64,000 nt of DNA from positions 29,984,230 to 30,048,229 of the forward strand of contig CM032121.1 in assembly GCA_018894105.1 (NCBI GenBank), written 5' to 3'. Positions 11,881 through 25,779 of this stretch are shown here, piece by piece. Position 1 is the stretch's first letter; each line of letters begins with the position of its first letter. Source of the stretch: Jacaranda mimosifolia. Taxonomy: Eukaryota > Streptophyta > Magnoliopsida > Lamiales > Bignoniaceae. A program made the translations under genes and the position numbers. The notes below the pieces were generated by a model that made no database searches, had not been told where the DNA came from, and saw only the letters and a list, made by a program, of their open reading frames with translations.

Positions 11881-13256
11881 ACAAAATTCAAACTAATGTG
11901 GAACTCGGATCTCAAAATAATATCACCATGCCCAATGTCATATTCATAATAAACTCCATGTTACATATGATGATGACATTACAAAATAAATAGATTCTAA
12001 AACCACTAAATGAAAGTCATCAATTAAATAAAGCTTTATGTATTCACATTATAAATGCTTGTGTCACATTCAAAAATTAAAATCAACCATTAAAAAGTTG
12101 AAATTCTAATATAATATATTATAACATTATTATCTTTTAAAAAAAAGATAATATAATAGATAATGTTACAAGGAAATGCACTTTTCGAAACAAAATTAAT
12201 TGTAACAAAACTAAAAAAAATTACAAAAATAAATTTATAGTAACCAAATTATGATATTCTTTCAAAGATCACCTCTTAAATAACAAATTAAAAGTATTGT
12301 TACAGATATTACTTACCATAATACGTAGCTTTAATAACTACATTACAAAATTTATTATCTAAAATATAACTTTGTTACCTTTAAAATCTCATTCTACTTA
12401 GAATTACTATTTTGAAACAAATCTTTTATACATTGTGTCATCCAAACAATTTCTTTATCATTAAAAAAATAAATAATCGAAAATTTGGTCATATAATAGA
12501 TTTCTTTTCTTACAATGTTTCACTTCCAATTTGCCTCTGAAACTATTCCATTCAATCTCCCGCAACTTAATCCCTCCAATTTTCCTTCAAAATTTTCACC
12601 TTTAGTTTCCCTCCAAAATTACTTTCCTTTAGTTTCCATCAAAATTACCATCCAATTAGGCTTTATAATACATTTCTTTATTTTTAAAACAAATTAGATA
12701 CTTATATAATTTCCTTTTACCTGCTCCTTGATTTTTATCTTCATAGATATTATAATATTTAATAACTATATGATCCTTTTTATTTTTTCAGGCATTAAAT
12801 GAAAAAAAATTAACAATGTCAGGTTAATAAGAAAAAATAAATAAAAACCCCCATTTAAACATGATATAAAAAATACAGATGAAAAAAAAGTATAAAGAAA
12901 ACTAAAATATATATGAAAATGTACAACAAAAATATAAAATTCAAGGAAATATTTATGTAAACTAAATAAATCTTAATTTGTGATTATTATTTTTTCCTAT
13001 CTTGTTAAAATTGTTAGAAAATAAAGTATCCGGGACCTATCAAGAAATGCAAACTAAAATGCATTATTTTTTTAGCAAATTAAAATATTCAAAGATCAAA
13101 TTCGATTATAAATATCTCTAATGTGAGATAAGTGGATGGGATATGTAGTTAAGCAACTCGAGCTTTTAAAGACTTGATTTCAAACTTTAATATTTTTTAT
13201 TAAATCGATACACTTATACATGACATTAAATAAAGATTTTTAAATAAAATAAATAT
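11881..13256. other. AT-rich stretch with one dispersed repeat
   Basis: No gene seen. 12480-12690 is rich in CCCTCCAAAATT-like phrases and resembles the reverse complement of 17450-17650, so both are probably copies of one small repeat family. The frame at 12515-12697 lies in this repeat and is not a gene. Confidence 0.35.
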
Positions 13257-13953
13257 TGATATGAGATGGCCCAAGCAGCTCGGCCCAAACCCAGTTGGCC
13301 CAAAGATACAGCGCAAGGCCCAGTCTTGCATTCGAGGCCCATGGACGTAATTGACCCTAGTCGACCTCGTGCTCGACCTGTGCTGCTAATCCGTTCCCCA
13401 AAACGTTGTCAGGCTGACCTTTTGGTCTACCAAAGAGGTTGATATAGTACAATACTTCTCTGTCACATTAAATACACTGACAAGCAGTATGCCTCCGCAT
13501 TAATGGCGCATGCCGCCCCATTATCGTCTGACGCAGTAGGCACTTCAACATTGTACTACCCTGCCCTAAAACCTGGGAAGATAGCCACTTGGAATGACAC
13601 AGGGAGGGGAGATGACTAATTGCCCCTCATGCAAGGACAAAGGCCCTCTCTACACCTCGAGGGCATCACAGGAAAATCCCCAAGTAAAGAAGGCTATAAA
13701 TACCCCCATTCCAGCCCTTTCAAAGGTATGTCCTCATATATACAAAAAGCCCTTACTCTGTTGCTCTTATTATCCAGTCGACCTGTATTGAATTGAGCGT
13801 TGGAGCGCCTTAGCCGAGGGCCCCTCGGCTAGCCTGACGTTTGCTAAATGATTGCAGGATTTAGCCCTTCCACCACAAGATAATCGACCACCGAGGTCGA
13901 ACCACATCGAGATACCTCGTCGAACCAACCTTCGACAGATCGAACTCTCATCA
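13257..13953 (+). mobile_element. Solo LTR of a Tat-family Ty3/gypsy element
   Basis: The 697-bp unit begins TGATATGAGATGG and ends TCTCATCA (TG...CA with short inverted ends). It is flanked by a perfect 5-bp TSD, AATAT, at 13252-13256 and 13954-13958. No internal domain follows, which defines a solo LTR left by LTR-LTR recombination. It is much more GC-rich than its surroundings. It shares many blocks in opposite orientation with the LTR at 56255-57048, including the termini and the segment around GGCTAGCC near 13820-13860. The frame at 13594-13791 lies inside the LTR and is spurious. Confidence 0.9.
13693..13701 (+). promoter_or_regulatory. TATA box of the solo LTR
   Basis: GCTATAAAT followed by ACCCCC lies about 440 bp into the LTR, the usual place for the U3/R promoter, and supports plus orientation. 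Transcription would start about 30 bp downstream. Confidence 0.55.
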
Positions 13954-14466
13954 AATATATTATATTGGTCTAATACTGAAAAAAAAAATAATGTATAATA
14001 TTTTATCTATGAACTAATATAATGTGAAATAATAACTTATTATCTAAATATTTAACTTTTGGGCCAATACATGATAAAAAATTATCAAAAAGTCAAAGTT
14101 GAAGCAAATTACTTTGTAAATACAATATTTTTTATATAATCCAACATGAGAAAAAGGAAGAAAAAATATTAAATTAGATTTGGTTTTTTCATCAAATTTT
14201 GGATATTCACCGATTCGACTATTGTATTGATCGATATAAATTCTATAAGATATTGAATAAAGTTTGAATATAAATTTTAATACTCAAACTTGGATTCAAA
14301 TAGCAATGATTTGATTCGAACCCAATCTGTTGACAACCTTAGAGAAATCTACAATTTGTTAAAAGCTAGAAAAAATCTAATACAGCTCCATTTATTTATA
14401 TTTCAATTTATATTTTCAATTTTCATCACAGATTAACATAAAGAATTCACAAAACATACCTAAATT

Positions 14467-15285
14467 TAGGGTTATAAATGGATATTTAAAAATTCGTTTA
14501 TCATTCACGTTCGTATTCGTTTATACAAAATTTATTTGCATCCGTTTAAAGCGGATATTATCCGTATTTGGTTAGTAGATATTCGATTATAAATAAATAC
14601 GTATATAGTAAATACTTATCCAATCCGTTTAATATTTGTTCCGAATATATATTTATTAAATAATATATTATTTATATTTGTTAATAAAAATTTCATAATC
14701 CATATATGTGTATATATAAATTGTAATTGAAGAATTAAGAAGAAAAAAGAATAAATTTAAAAAATTATTGTAATATGGAGAAAAATTGAACAATAAAGTT
14801 AATCAATATAATTACTATTGGTTGACTTTATAATTAATATAGTTAAATCTCATTATAAATATTAATTAGTACTAATAATTAATTATAATGTCAATTATTA
14901 ATTAGAAATTATACTATTCGTTTGATTGCTTTCTTTTTAATGGAATTGTACAGTTCCTTCTATTAATTAAAAATATGTATTTTCAATAGGTTCATAGATT
15001 CGCATATTTGGATATTCGTAAATAAATGTTAAATAATTATTGTTGAATATGAAATTAAAAAAATAATTCAAACACGAATAAATTTAATCAAATATGGATG
15101 CATTTAAATAATTATAATCGAATAAGGATATTTTCAAATTCGATCGATATCCGACGAATACGAATTCGGACATCATTTTTAAATATCCGTTAAATCCAAA
15201 TTCGTATCAAAATATTTGAAAAGTTAAATAGACACGAATATGAAAATAATGTATCCAATCCGTTTAATATCTATTTACACCCCTA
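14467..15285. mobile_element. Non-autonomous hAT-type element
   Basis: The termini TAGGGTTATAAATGGATATT and the complement of AATATCTATTTACACCCCTA match at most positions. Flanks CCTAAATT (14459-14466) and CCTAATTA (15286-15293) agree at six of eight bases, fitting an aged 8-bp hAT TSD. Subterminal ATTCG-rich motifs occur at both ends in inverted form. The middle is AT-rich and non-coding. 819 bp. Confidence 0.7.
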
Positions 15286-16224
15286 CCTAATTAAATTAAA
15301 TGTTGTTCCATAAATTAAAAATTCTTAAATAAAGAAAAAAACAAAAGATCCATAATAATTTTTTTTGAAAGTGGGAAGAAAGTGTAAAGCTTTTACTATA
15401 TAAATGCCAACCTCATATATAAAAATTTATTTGGTATTATATAATATAAAATACATACACACACACACATATATATATATATTAAAAATGATACTAAATT
15501 ATAAAATATATATTAAACAAAATCAATAGTAAAAAATATCTTATTCATAAATTTATTTTAAATATATATAAAATATAAAATATATAAAAGTCATCACATA
15601 TTTAACATATACTATACATACTAAATATATATTTAAATTTCTATTTAATTTATTAAAACATCCTATAACATATTTATGTGTAAGATATATATACATATTA
15701 TATATACTAAACATTCGCCCATATATTTATATATTAAAATATTAGTATATATGGTATACAAAAGTATAGTCTGTATAGACACAAGTAAGTCGGATTGACT
15801 TACCTCACGTCACTCTATATATCTAATTGTGTCAATAGTGATTGTATATATTAGTAATTATATACACTCAATATTAGTAATTATATTAATATATTTTATA
15901 TTTTCTTTATATTAAATAATATGATTGTTAGCATATATATATATATATATATTCTCCATAATACATTATTATATAAATATTAATGTATATACAAGTAATC
16001 CTTCCTCTTGATAATCTGTTAAAAAAGTTTCCAACTTCAATTGCCTTTTCAAACTTGAGTTTTCATGGAAGAAATCTCTTTCCATTATTTTATCCTCACT
16101 CTTTCATTATATAAATGGATTATCTTCTAATTTAGTCAAGTCCAAGTGTCAAATCGTACTATCTTTCTTTTCAAATAATTTTTTATGTTTAGATTTTAAA
16201 TTTTATAATATATTTTCATATGAC
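15286..16224. other. AT-rich stretch, no gene
   Basis: Contains TA/CA microsatellites near 15455-15480 and 15935-15950. 16000-16190 resembles 22678-22830 in direct orientation, including CATGGAAGAAA and AAATGGATT phrases, so both are copies of one dispersed segment. Confidence 0.4.
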
Positions 16225-17264
16225 TGTGTTCACTTGCATTTTGGGCATTTTCTAGAAAATTTTTTGAGGGAATGAATTTTTGGGAGAAAAATTGAAAAAA
16301 GTGTCAATCGTTTGTTTTTGTTTTAGGAAAATAGGGAAAATAATTTGAGAATGAGTTGTTTGTTTGTTAATATTTTGGTGGGGGACAAATTTTACTGTAG
16401 ATTTCAATTCTTTGTTGGGCTTGTAGAGAGAAATTGATTTTTTTATATAATATATATATGTATATTTATAATTTGATGATGTGTGTGTATATGTATATAT
16501 ATGTTATGATTGGTAGTAAAATATTTAGTAATAAACAAAATAATTATTTAAAATTAATTTAATATTATATTAAATTTTATATGTAATTAATTATTAAATT
16601 AAATAATTATTAGAATCTTTAATTACATATGTAATATTTATCTATATAAAATATATTTTATATAAATATAACAATTCATTTATTTAATTAAACAAATTAG
16701 TTTTATTAATATAATATGTTATCTAACTAACTTTAAACATTAAATAATTAATAATTAATACATTATTTGATAGATAAATTATTTATTAATAAACAAAATA
16801 ATTATTTAAAATTAATTTATTAAATTAAATAGATTATTGTGTTATTATTAGACAATATTAATAACTTAATTAATTTAATATGTTATTTAATAAATAAATT
16901 ATTTACTTATAATATAAAAACATTTAATTAAATTTTCCAAAAATTAGTTTAATTAAATTTACAAATGTAAAGTTTAGAATTTTTTAACTACTAAAATTTT
17001 AATTTTTTCATATATATAAGATATATATATATATTATATGAGTGAAGTGAGAGAGTGATAAATGAATGAGTGATGTAAAAGGTGGAGTGAGAAAAAGAGA
17101 GGGTAGATGTGATTTTTAGGGTGTAGGGATTTTTGGAATTGAATTGGGATGAATATTTTGGGTATAAAATTTTGATATTTTTGAAAAAAGATTGGAGAAT
17201 GTGCTTGCTTTTTGGTATTATTTTGGGGGTTGGAAAAAATCCCCCTAAAATGCAAGTGAACACA
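16225..17264. mobile_element. TIR element of unassigned superfamily
   Basis: TGTGTTCACTTGCATTTT at 16225 is exactly repeated in inverted form at 17247-17264, and pairing continues with G-runs inside. The 1040-bp interior is AT-rich. I could not match flanking target duplications, so the superfamily is open. The overlapping frames at 16991-17336 lie in the right end and are not genes. Confidence 0.6.
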
Positions 17265-19294
17265 TCCATACATTTTAATTTTTTTTTCTATATTTTCATA
17301 TATCTATTGTATTACTTTTATTTTTTATTTAACTAACATTATTAATGTTTATGATTTTTTGATATGTTCAAAATAAAGAAAATTATATAGTTATTAAATG
17401 TTAAAATAAAAATAAAGAGAAAAAATAAAGAAAATGCTAAAGAGAAAAAGAATCGGATAAGTACACTAATTTATTTGTAAAAAGAAAAAAAGGAAGATAG
17501 ATTATAAAGGAGAAATTGAAGGATGATTTTGGAGGGAAGTTAGAGCCTAGAGGTACAAATTTTGTAGAAAAATTGGAGGAAATCATAATTAAAAATTTGG
17601 AGGGAAAGAAATTTATAATGAATAATGAGTAACTAAATTTTTGGTTAAATTTACATTATAAGAAAACTTTTCGATTGCACAATGTATATAAGATTTGCTA
17701 CCCCAAAAAAAAAAAAAAAATTTGAATTAATCTTTTGCAAGTAACATTTATTATATAAATTATGTAAGATTGTAAAAATTAATTGTGCATACAATCATGG
17801 AATAGACTACGATGTAATTTTAATTGTATATATCTCATGTAAAGGATGTACAAATATATTTAATCTAAACTATTTAATTTAAAATATAAAATCATAACTT
17901 TTTATTTTAATAATTAACTGACAACATAATAAATATATTTAACACGCTACCTATACAATTGGTTAATGGTTGATTTTTACAGAAATTATTATCTATTTAT
18001 TAAAAAAAAAAAATCCTACAATTTGATCTATTTATGAAAAAACTATAGAATATGATATGTCGATTTAACCCTTATGAGAAAAATTAATAAAATAAAAAGG
18101 CTAAAAATTTAATGCCACCAAAAATCATCCACAAAAAATATTTTAAAATAATGTATATTTACTACACATCTATATTACATATATAATAAATACATACATA
18201 TATATGGATACACATAAATATATATATGTATATACATACATATAAACCCCATGCTCAATTTCAACCCCTACCAAAATTCGATTGTCATGGCGAGCGGCAG
18301 ATCGAGAGGCGGCCAGATCTGGCCGGGCTGGCCGAGAAAGGGGGAGGAGGGGGCTGATGGGGTGGGAGTCGTGGGATGAGGGTGGGGTGGGGGATGGGGG
18401 GCTTGTTTGCGGCTTGGGGTTTGGAGGAGAATATGATGACTTTTTCCTTTTTTTTTTTTTTGGGTTTTTCTTTTTTATAATTTTTAGTTATTTGCTTTTT
18501 AATTAATTTATTAATTCAATCAAATTATTTTAAACACATTTATATGTTTATATATTATTAAATATTATATTTTTTTACTTATTTTATTTAAATTATATTG
18601 TTAGGGTAATAGTTTTAGATTTTATATTTATTCTTAAATTTTTTATTTTAGTTAACAAATAAAAATAATTATATTTAATTATATTATTTTTAATACATTT
18701 CTTATGTTAATATTATAAAATATATAATTCACAATTATGAAATTATGTTATCTAATATAATATATTTTTTGAAAAATATTTTTTAATTATTTTTTAAATA
18801 TTTATTAAGCATTTAATATACTAAATTTTAAAATGTCAACCAACAACTTGTTGTAAAATTAACGATAACCCATTATAAAAAGACATATGTCATTTAATTT
18901 AACAATACCCCATATGAGATAAATATTAGCATACATCACCGTAGACATGTGCCACAATCATGCCTTTAAAGCATCTTCATATTGAATTTTTACTTTTGAA
19001 TTAATTGTTAGAAATTTGACTAAAAAAGCATGTTGTAGAGATAGAATGGATAAAAAAAAATCCAAAAAAAAAAAGATTTAATTTTTTAAAGATAATATTT
19101 TAATTCAAATTATGAAACATAAGTTATTTTCAAATTTTTATCTTTCCTCATTTTTAAATAAAGACGGGTTTTTATTTCCTTAAATAAAATATATCTATTT
19201 GTTTTTAATTTTTTTGTTAAATTAAATCTAGACATATCACATATCTTGACTTTTGATTGGGGGATAATGGGAGGGAGGGCTTCAGAGTTGGAGG
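17265..19294. other. AT-rich stretch with a G-rich island
   Basis: Mostly AT-rich and gene-free. 18290-18430 is an abrupt G-rich island resembling those inside the MULEs at 47085-48266 and 49091-51719, so a decayed MULE is possible; I found no termini. The frame at 18282-18506 starts in the island and ends in a T-run, with no recognisable domain. Confidence 0.4.
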
Positions 19295-20937
19295 TAGGGG
19301 TGTTAAAAAAAAACCAAAAACGAACCGAACCGACTAGTTCAGTTTTCGATTTTTTCGGTTAATCGAAACCGAAACGAAAAACTGAAAAAACCGGTTAGTT
19401 TGGTTCGGTTCGGTTAACCGAACCGAAAAAACTGAATTTTTTTTAATTTATTTTATATATAAAATTTTATTATTCAATCACTACTAGTTTAGATTTTATT
19501 TCACATTTTTTATTAAAATTTTTAAGTATAAGATAAATAAATATAAATTTTTAAATAATGTAAATGTTAATGTATTTTTAAATTTTTGGGATAAATAAGT
19601 TTTGTTTTTTGATAAAGTGAAATATTTGAGAAAAAAAAGAAGTAAATAATATATCAAAATAGTTATTAAAAACCCTATGTTTTATAAATAATATAGATAT
19701 TCATATATGACATATAAAAATATGAATAGTTATAATGCAAAGAGAACAAAAATGCTATTTTTTTTTCTAAACTCAAATGGTAGAATTGCATAATTTTTTT
19801 ATTATATGAACTAATATACGTTACATATAAAAAATTAGATGATTATGATTTGAACAGCAAAAAATGTTATATTAAAAGAAAATTAATTAATTAATTAAAC
19901 TTATATATATTATAGGATATGTTGATGAGCAAAATTGAAATTTCAACTTAAATTGCAAACTAAGGGATAAGGGATTGAATCCTATTCGGCTATTCCTATG
20001 GTAGTACTAGTGCTATATTGTATCTGCTGACCAATAAATATTTTATTTATATTATTATAAAAACAAAGACCATTTTGTATCTAAAATAGAAGTTATTTTT
20101 GTTCATTTACATAATTTGTCATTTTAATTATTTCAACAACGAAAATTGACAATATAGTTTAAGGATAAATTGGAGAATTCAACATAAAAAAGATAGTTTG
20201 GATAAATTTTTTATCAATATATCATAATTATTTTTTAGAAATGATGATTTAATAAGGTTATAATTGTATTTTTTACAAAATTTACAAATCCGCAATCTAT
20301 ATTATGATGTCATTGGATCAATTAGCTATTTAACTTTAGTAGATTGAGTTTAAGATTTAATTCGCTATTCGATCTTAGCAGTTAATGTTTGAATATACAA
20401 AAATTGCGTGCATCTACCTTGACGATTATAAGCTAACAATTTTAGCATACACAATGTGTATACTAAAGTTTTTATAACATAAAATAATTAAAATATTTAT
20501 TTATCTTCTTAAATTTATAATATTTTAAATGTATTTGTTTAGAATAGATAAATTATAATTTTATCAAAACAAATATTTTCAATATACAAAAAAAAGTAAT
20601 CTAAATCAATTTTTTCACCAAAAAACAAATATTTTTATCAATATACTTTTATCAAATAATTTTTTTGGCAGTAAAAGAATAAGTTGCCCAATTCAAATTT
20701 TTAATTAAACTAACTTACTTTTGTCAAACAAACTTTTATAACACTTTCTTGGTAAAAAAAATAATTTTTTTTTTCCAATTCGGTTTCGGTTTTAACCAAA
20801 ACCGAAAAGACCAAAAAAAATAAAATTAAAAAAAATGGTTCGGTTTGATTTCGGTTTTGCATTTGAAAAAATCGAAAATTTCGGTTAACCGACCGAACCG
20901 TTCGGTTCGGTCGGTTAAAACCGAATGTATAGCCCTA
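19295..20937. mobile_element. Non-autonomous hAT element with perfect 8-bp TSD
   Basis: The element begins TAGGGGTGTT and ends TATAGCCCTA. GTTGGAGG occurs exactly on both sides (19287-19294 and 20938-20945). Terminal regions of about 140 bp are inverted and packed with GGTTCGG / CCGAACC motifs, presumably transposase-binding repeats. The ~1.3 kb middle is AT-rich and non-coding. It split a G-rich island, as the sequence left and right of it is continuous. Confidence 0.9.
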
Positions 20938-23900
20938 GTTGGAGGATGGGAATGGGCAGGAAATAGGGCAGCGGGGGTGTGGTATGTGGGGTGTGGGGCT
21001 TAAAAATTTCTCACGTTTTTTTTCTTTTATTTTATTAATATTTTAATTTTATACTTTTACATTTTATGATTAAATTTTCAAAAGTGATTATTTCTAATGA
21101 TGATTTGAAAAAAAAAAAAACTTTTTAGTTAATATTTTTAAAGTTTTATAATTAATTTTTAGAAGTTCGATACTAGAAATTTTTTCAAAATTTCTACTAC
21201 AAATTAAGTATATAAAATAAAAAAAATAAAAAAGATAAATTAAAAAATAAAAAGAAATTAGAATTCCTAGTACAAACTTAATTTCTTCTTTTATAATTTT
21301 TCTTAAATTATATATATATATATATATATTATGATGTTTTAAATTGTATTATTTTAATAAAAGTGTGTGAACGATGAGAAAATCACTAGCTTAAAATTGA
21401 TTTAAAATTAGTGATGCTTAGGATTAAGATCACCTAACACATAAGTCCAATGATATCAAAATATTGTCTTGTTGCCACTCAGAGGTTTTTATCCTTAAAA
21501 AAATGTTTCAAAAAGTGAAAGATAAAATGAGTAATTTATAAACTAAGTTAAAAGCTTAATTGAAAAAATTAACATATATAACTATGTTTATGATGATATT
21601 TGAGAAAACTTAATCAATGTATATTTAGTATTTATAATTAGTTTTATTTGTAAAGAACTTATAATAAATCTGCTTTTAGCATAACCATGAGTTGTGGAAA
21701 TTTTGAATCATTACATTACATTAGAAGCCGAAAATTGAATTAAATTATTTTTAAAAATAAATACTAAATAAAATAAAACTTAAGTTATATATAAGAAAAA
21801 ATATAATTAAAATTATTATTCTTATTTGGAGAAATGGGATGGAGAAATATATAGCAGTAGCTTTTCAGATATTTAAGTATTTTTTATTTTTAATTTTAGA
21901 CTTTAAATTTTTTAGAATTAATTTTATAAAACTTAGGACTTCTAGTTTTGATTTTATGTTTTTATATTTCTTGATCTATTTATCTTTATTTTTTTATTTT
22001 ATGTTTTATAATTAATTTTTTAAAAATTAAAGCTTTGGTTAATTATATTTTGGTTGAATTGTGAAAAATATTTTAGGATAAGTTGTTTGGAAAAATGGAT
22101 AAGGAAAATGTTATCACTGTTTGTTTTTTATTTTGGGATTATTGGAAAATATTTTGGAATAAAATTATTTGTTTAGAAAGCTTGAAAGTAGACAAATTTT
22201 AATATAATTGCACATCAATTATTTTTATATAGTGAGGTGAAATGATTTTCTATGTTAATTATAAATGTGAATATATAATTAGAATGATTGGTAGATGTAT
22301 GTATATTTATAAATGGAAGAAAAGGATGTTATATATATGATTATTATATAAAAATTATTATTGAGATGTTATATAAATATGAAATATTATTATTGGGGTG
22401 TTATATAACTATTCATGTACAATAATGAATTTTTTTTAAATTGTAATGTAATAATCATTAAAGAAAATTTTTGTAAATATGAAATGAAAATTAAAAGTTG
22501 CTACAAAACTTATCATTTCGAGAATTATTTTGTATTATTGTAATATTATTCCCACGAACTAGTTTAGCAAAACATAAAAATAAATAAATAATTATTAAAA
22601 TTTTTTATTAAAAACAAATATTTCCAAATATTTAAAAAATTAAAACACTTAAAGTGGGTTTTCTTTCAAAATAAATTTCTTCTTCCAAGCTTCAGTTTCC
22701 ATGGAAGAAAGCTTCTTTATTGCCTTTTTCTCATTCTTGCATTAAATAAATGGATTTTCTTTCCCATTTTGTCAACTAAACAGTCAGACGATACTATATT
22801 GCTTTTAAAATTATTTTCAATGCTTAGGGTCAAATCTATCTTTTCTCATTTCATTTAAAAATATACCCATCAATATTCTTTTTAATTCAGCCAAAAATTG
22901 CTGAGTTGTCATCTTCCCATTGGCCACTATGGTCCGATAGGTACAAGTGCTATCGGACCATAGACAAACCCGAGCCTCCATGTCTCAACAGCTTGAATAA
23001 TAGCCAGGAGCTCTTTTTATGTACAAACAAACCTAACACAGTAATTGCTTGTGAGGTCTTATCTCTTTTTTTATGTTGAGAAAGTAGGTTATTTTAGTAT
23101 TTTAGAGATATGAGATTGAGAAATGAGGTTGTGATTGGTAATGAGATAAAGTGTAATGATTATAGTGATGTGATGAGTTGATATGATGTGATATTGTGAT
23201 TGGTTGTGAGATTGTTTGTAAGATATGTTTGAGAGAATGGAAATGTTTTATGAGTTTTGATTTTTGGGTTTGTTTTGGATTAAGAATATTAATAAAATTA
23301 TTTAAAATAAAATATAAATTTAATAATTTTATTTTTTTTAGAAATTATTTAGAAAATGAGAGTGAATTATTTTATTAATTCAGGAAAATTAAATTTGAAC
23401 TATGAAAAACAACAATTTTATTTTTATTTATGTTTTGTAGCGTGAATTATATTTTAACAAATTTCATATCAATTAGATTAGTTACAAGTTTAATTTTTTT
23501 ATTTATTCATACAATAATTTAAAAAATGCACATGACATGATTTTGACATTTTGTGTTTTTCCCGTCATTTATATTTATTTTCAATATTTATGTTTAAAGA
23601 AAACAAATGAAAATGAAAAAAATTGTATTATTACCGGAACCCCAAATTTTTCCGTCAAAGTAATTTTTTGGACAAATATATTCCCCCAATTTTTTTTATT
23701 TATTCGGTCAAAATAATTTTTTTTTTCTTTGCCAAATTTCGTTTGCATCAGATTATTTAGAATAATTTTAAGGAAAATGAAATATGTGGTTTATTTATAA
23801 TTTGAGAATAAAAATTTTAAAAATATGAGTCAGAAAAATGTAATTATATGAATTGTTAAATAAAAAAGCGAAAAAAAAATAAACTTACGCTAATAAAACC

Positions 23901-24220
23901 GTCGAACCGAGATGCAATATAATGATAAGTAGAAAAAGTACAGGAAGGAATTTAATTTAAACTAAGCATAACTAAAAGTCCATAGTGGCATAACAACATA
24001 TAAAAGTAGTTTAACTAACTGCTTAATTTATTCATTGATAGAGTCTAATAATTTCTTTTATAGTTACTTTTTAAAACTAGTAGTATTTATAATTACTCAA
24101 TTTATCTGTTGATACAGTCTAATAATTTCTTTTAGAGTTCTAAGTAATTGATTTAGCCATATCTTGTTTTTAATGTTATCGCCCTAAGTTTATTGTTAAT
24201 ACAAATTTATGTTTTTCTAA
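20938..24220. other. AT-rich stretch, no gene
   Basis: 20938-21000 is the right half of a G-rich island split by the hAT insertion. The rest is AT-rich with a TA microsatellite near 21310 and the dispersed segment at 22678-22830. The frame at 23196-23378 has no recognisable content. Confidence 0.4.
22927..22963. other. Perfect 14-bp hairpin
   Basis: CTATGGTCCGATAG (22927-22940) is exactly complementary to 22950-22963 across a 9-nt loop. It is a GC-richer structure in AT-rich DNA with no visible gene. Confidence 0.8.
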
Positions 24221-24230
24221 CTTACTTTTA

Positions 24231-25107
24231 GGGCAAAATGTATTTTACTCCCTTCTAAAGTGTCTAATTAGTTGATAAACCCCCTATATATTTTTAATTG
24301 GTATAAACACCCTTGTATTTATGAATAAGTTGCTTATTCTCCCCAAATTATTTAAATAATTTTAAGATTTACCAAAAGACCCAAATAAGCTCCTTTTTAT
24401 GTCAAAGGTCATGCTTTCCTTGTTCCAATTGGACGTTGTCAAACATCCCCTTCTCTCTCAAATGAAGAGAAAACCCTAAACCCCATTTGCCCCAAATTCG
24501 ATCCCTAATCTTGGTTTTATGTTGCATATTGGATGATTCTGGGATATTTCATTCAGAAGCAAACTATTTATCAGATTATTTTTGTATTTTAAAACCATTG
24601 ATGCTAAACCCAACTTAATTGTGAACGTAATATGCAGCTTCGTCCTATTTTATATTGTAGTTTTTATTTTTATTTTCAAAAAGTGTTTTCATTTAATTAA
24701 TCGAATTGATAAAAAGAGCAGCTTTCATCAACCCACAATCAATTTCAACACCTAAATAAATTTTTTTCATAAATAAATTAAAACCATAGTTGGCACATTC
24801 TTGTTTCTTCAAAGAGTTGTTTGAGGTGAGTTGCAGTAATTATCCCCCAAAAAAGTGGTCAAATTGAGGGAAAATGTTTTGACATTTCTTTTCATTATAA
24901 TAGGAAGGCAAATAAGTCATTTTATGGCGTAAAAAAGATTCAAAAGTAAGAAAAAATCGCACATTCAATGCGTGCATCACCAACATGCTTCACGAACCTT
25001 AGAAAAAATCGCACATTCAGCGCGTGCAGTTTACACCAATTAAAAACTTGCATGGAATTTTCAGCCAATTAGGTACTTTGCAGGAGGGTAAAATGCATTT
25101 TGCCCCC
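24231..25107. mobile_element. Non-autonomous MULE with 10-bp TSD
   Basis: CTTACTTTTA occurs exactly at 24221-24230 and 25108-25117. The termini GGGCAAAATGTATTTTAC and the complement of TAAAATGCATTTTGCC form a TIR that continues, diverged, for about 50 bp. The ~880-bp interior has no transposase. A ~25-bp motif with AATCGCACATTC is present twice near 24955 and 25007. TSDs of 9-11 bp and this TIR layout are typical of Mutator-like elements. Confidence 0.85.
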
Positions 25108-25117
25108 CTTACTTTTA

Positions 25118-25779
25118 TGGTGTATATCTTCACTTCATTTTTGTAATTTTTCAATATTTATATTGTATATATTTGTGTTACGTAAAGTATCTCAAGTCCT
25201 GTAAATGTGAAATTATACTAATATAATTTAACTATTGCATTTGTATCGCATTTGTATCTAATTTTGTTATATAATATTATTATTGTAAATTAAGAAAGAT
25301 TGGAAACTAATAAATTTTTTATAATTGCTTAAAGTTATTGAAATTAATTTTTACTCAAATTTAATTAATTAAACAACAATAATTAGTTTTTTATGTAATT
25401 TTTATCATTTTATAAAGCAATTAATTTTTATTAAAATTCCTTAAAATTCTTATTAATATTTATTTAATTAATATCTCTTGAAAATGGCTTTGCCGCCTTA
25501 AAAAAATAAATTGAGACATATGCAAGATAAGAGAGACAATGCAAGACAAGAGAGAAAAATTAGGAAAAGTGGGATTTGGTGAATAGTGAAAGTGAGATTT
25601 AGCCTCAAAGAACGTTTGGCTGCTTATCCCCAAAGACAAAAGTGCTAGTCTCACAATCAAATGCGCCTTTGTGTGCGCCCCACGTCTGACCCGAGACGAG
25701 GGAAATGACCCACAAGCAACAACCTATTTTCAGTGAAGATAGCCCTTAATTCAAAGTAACTAGCACTAGTCTCTATTAC
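25118..25779. other. Stretch without a recognised feature
   Basis: AT-rich to about 25460, then a moderately balanced segment. The frame at 25460-25660 (minus) has no recognisable domain. The left border of the gypsy fragment lies near 25780. Confidence 0.4.

Noticed and set aside
18282..18506. A small basic, Gly-rich plus-strand protein
   Set aside because: The frame results from a G-rich island and a T-run; no recognisable domain and no gene structure.
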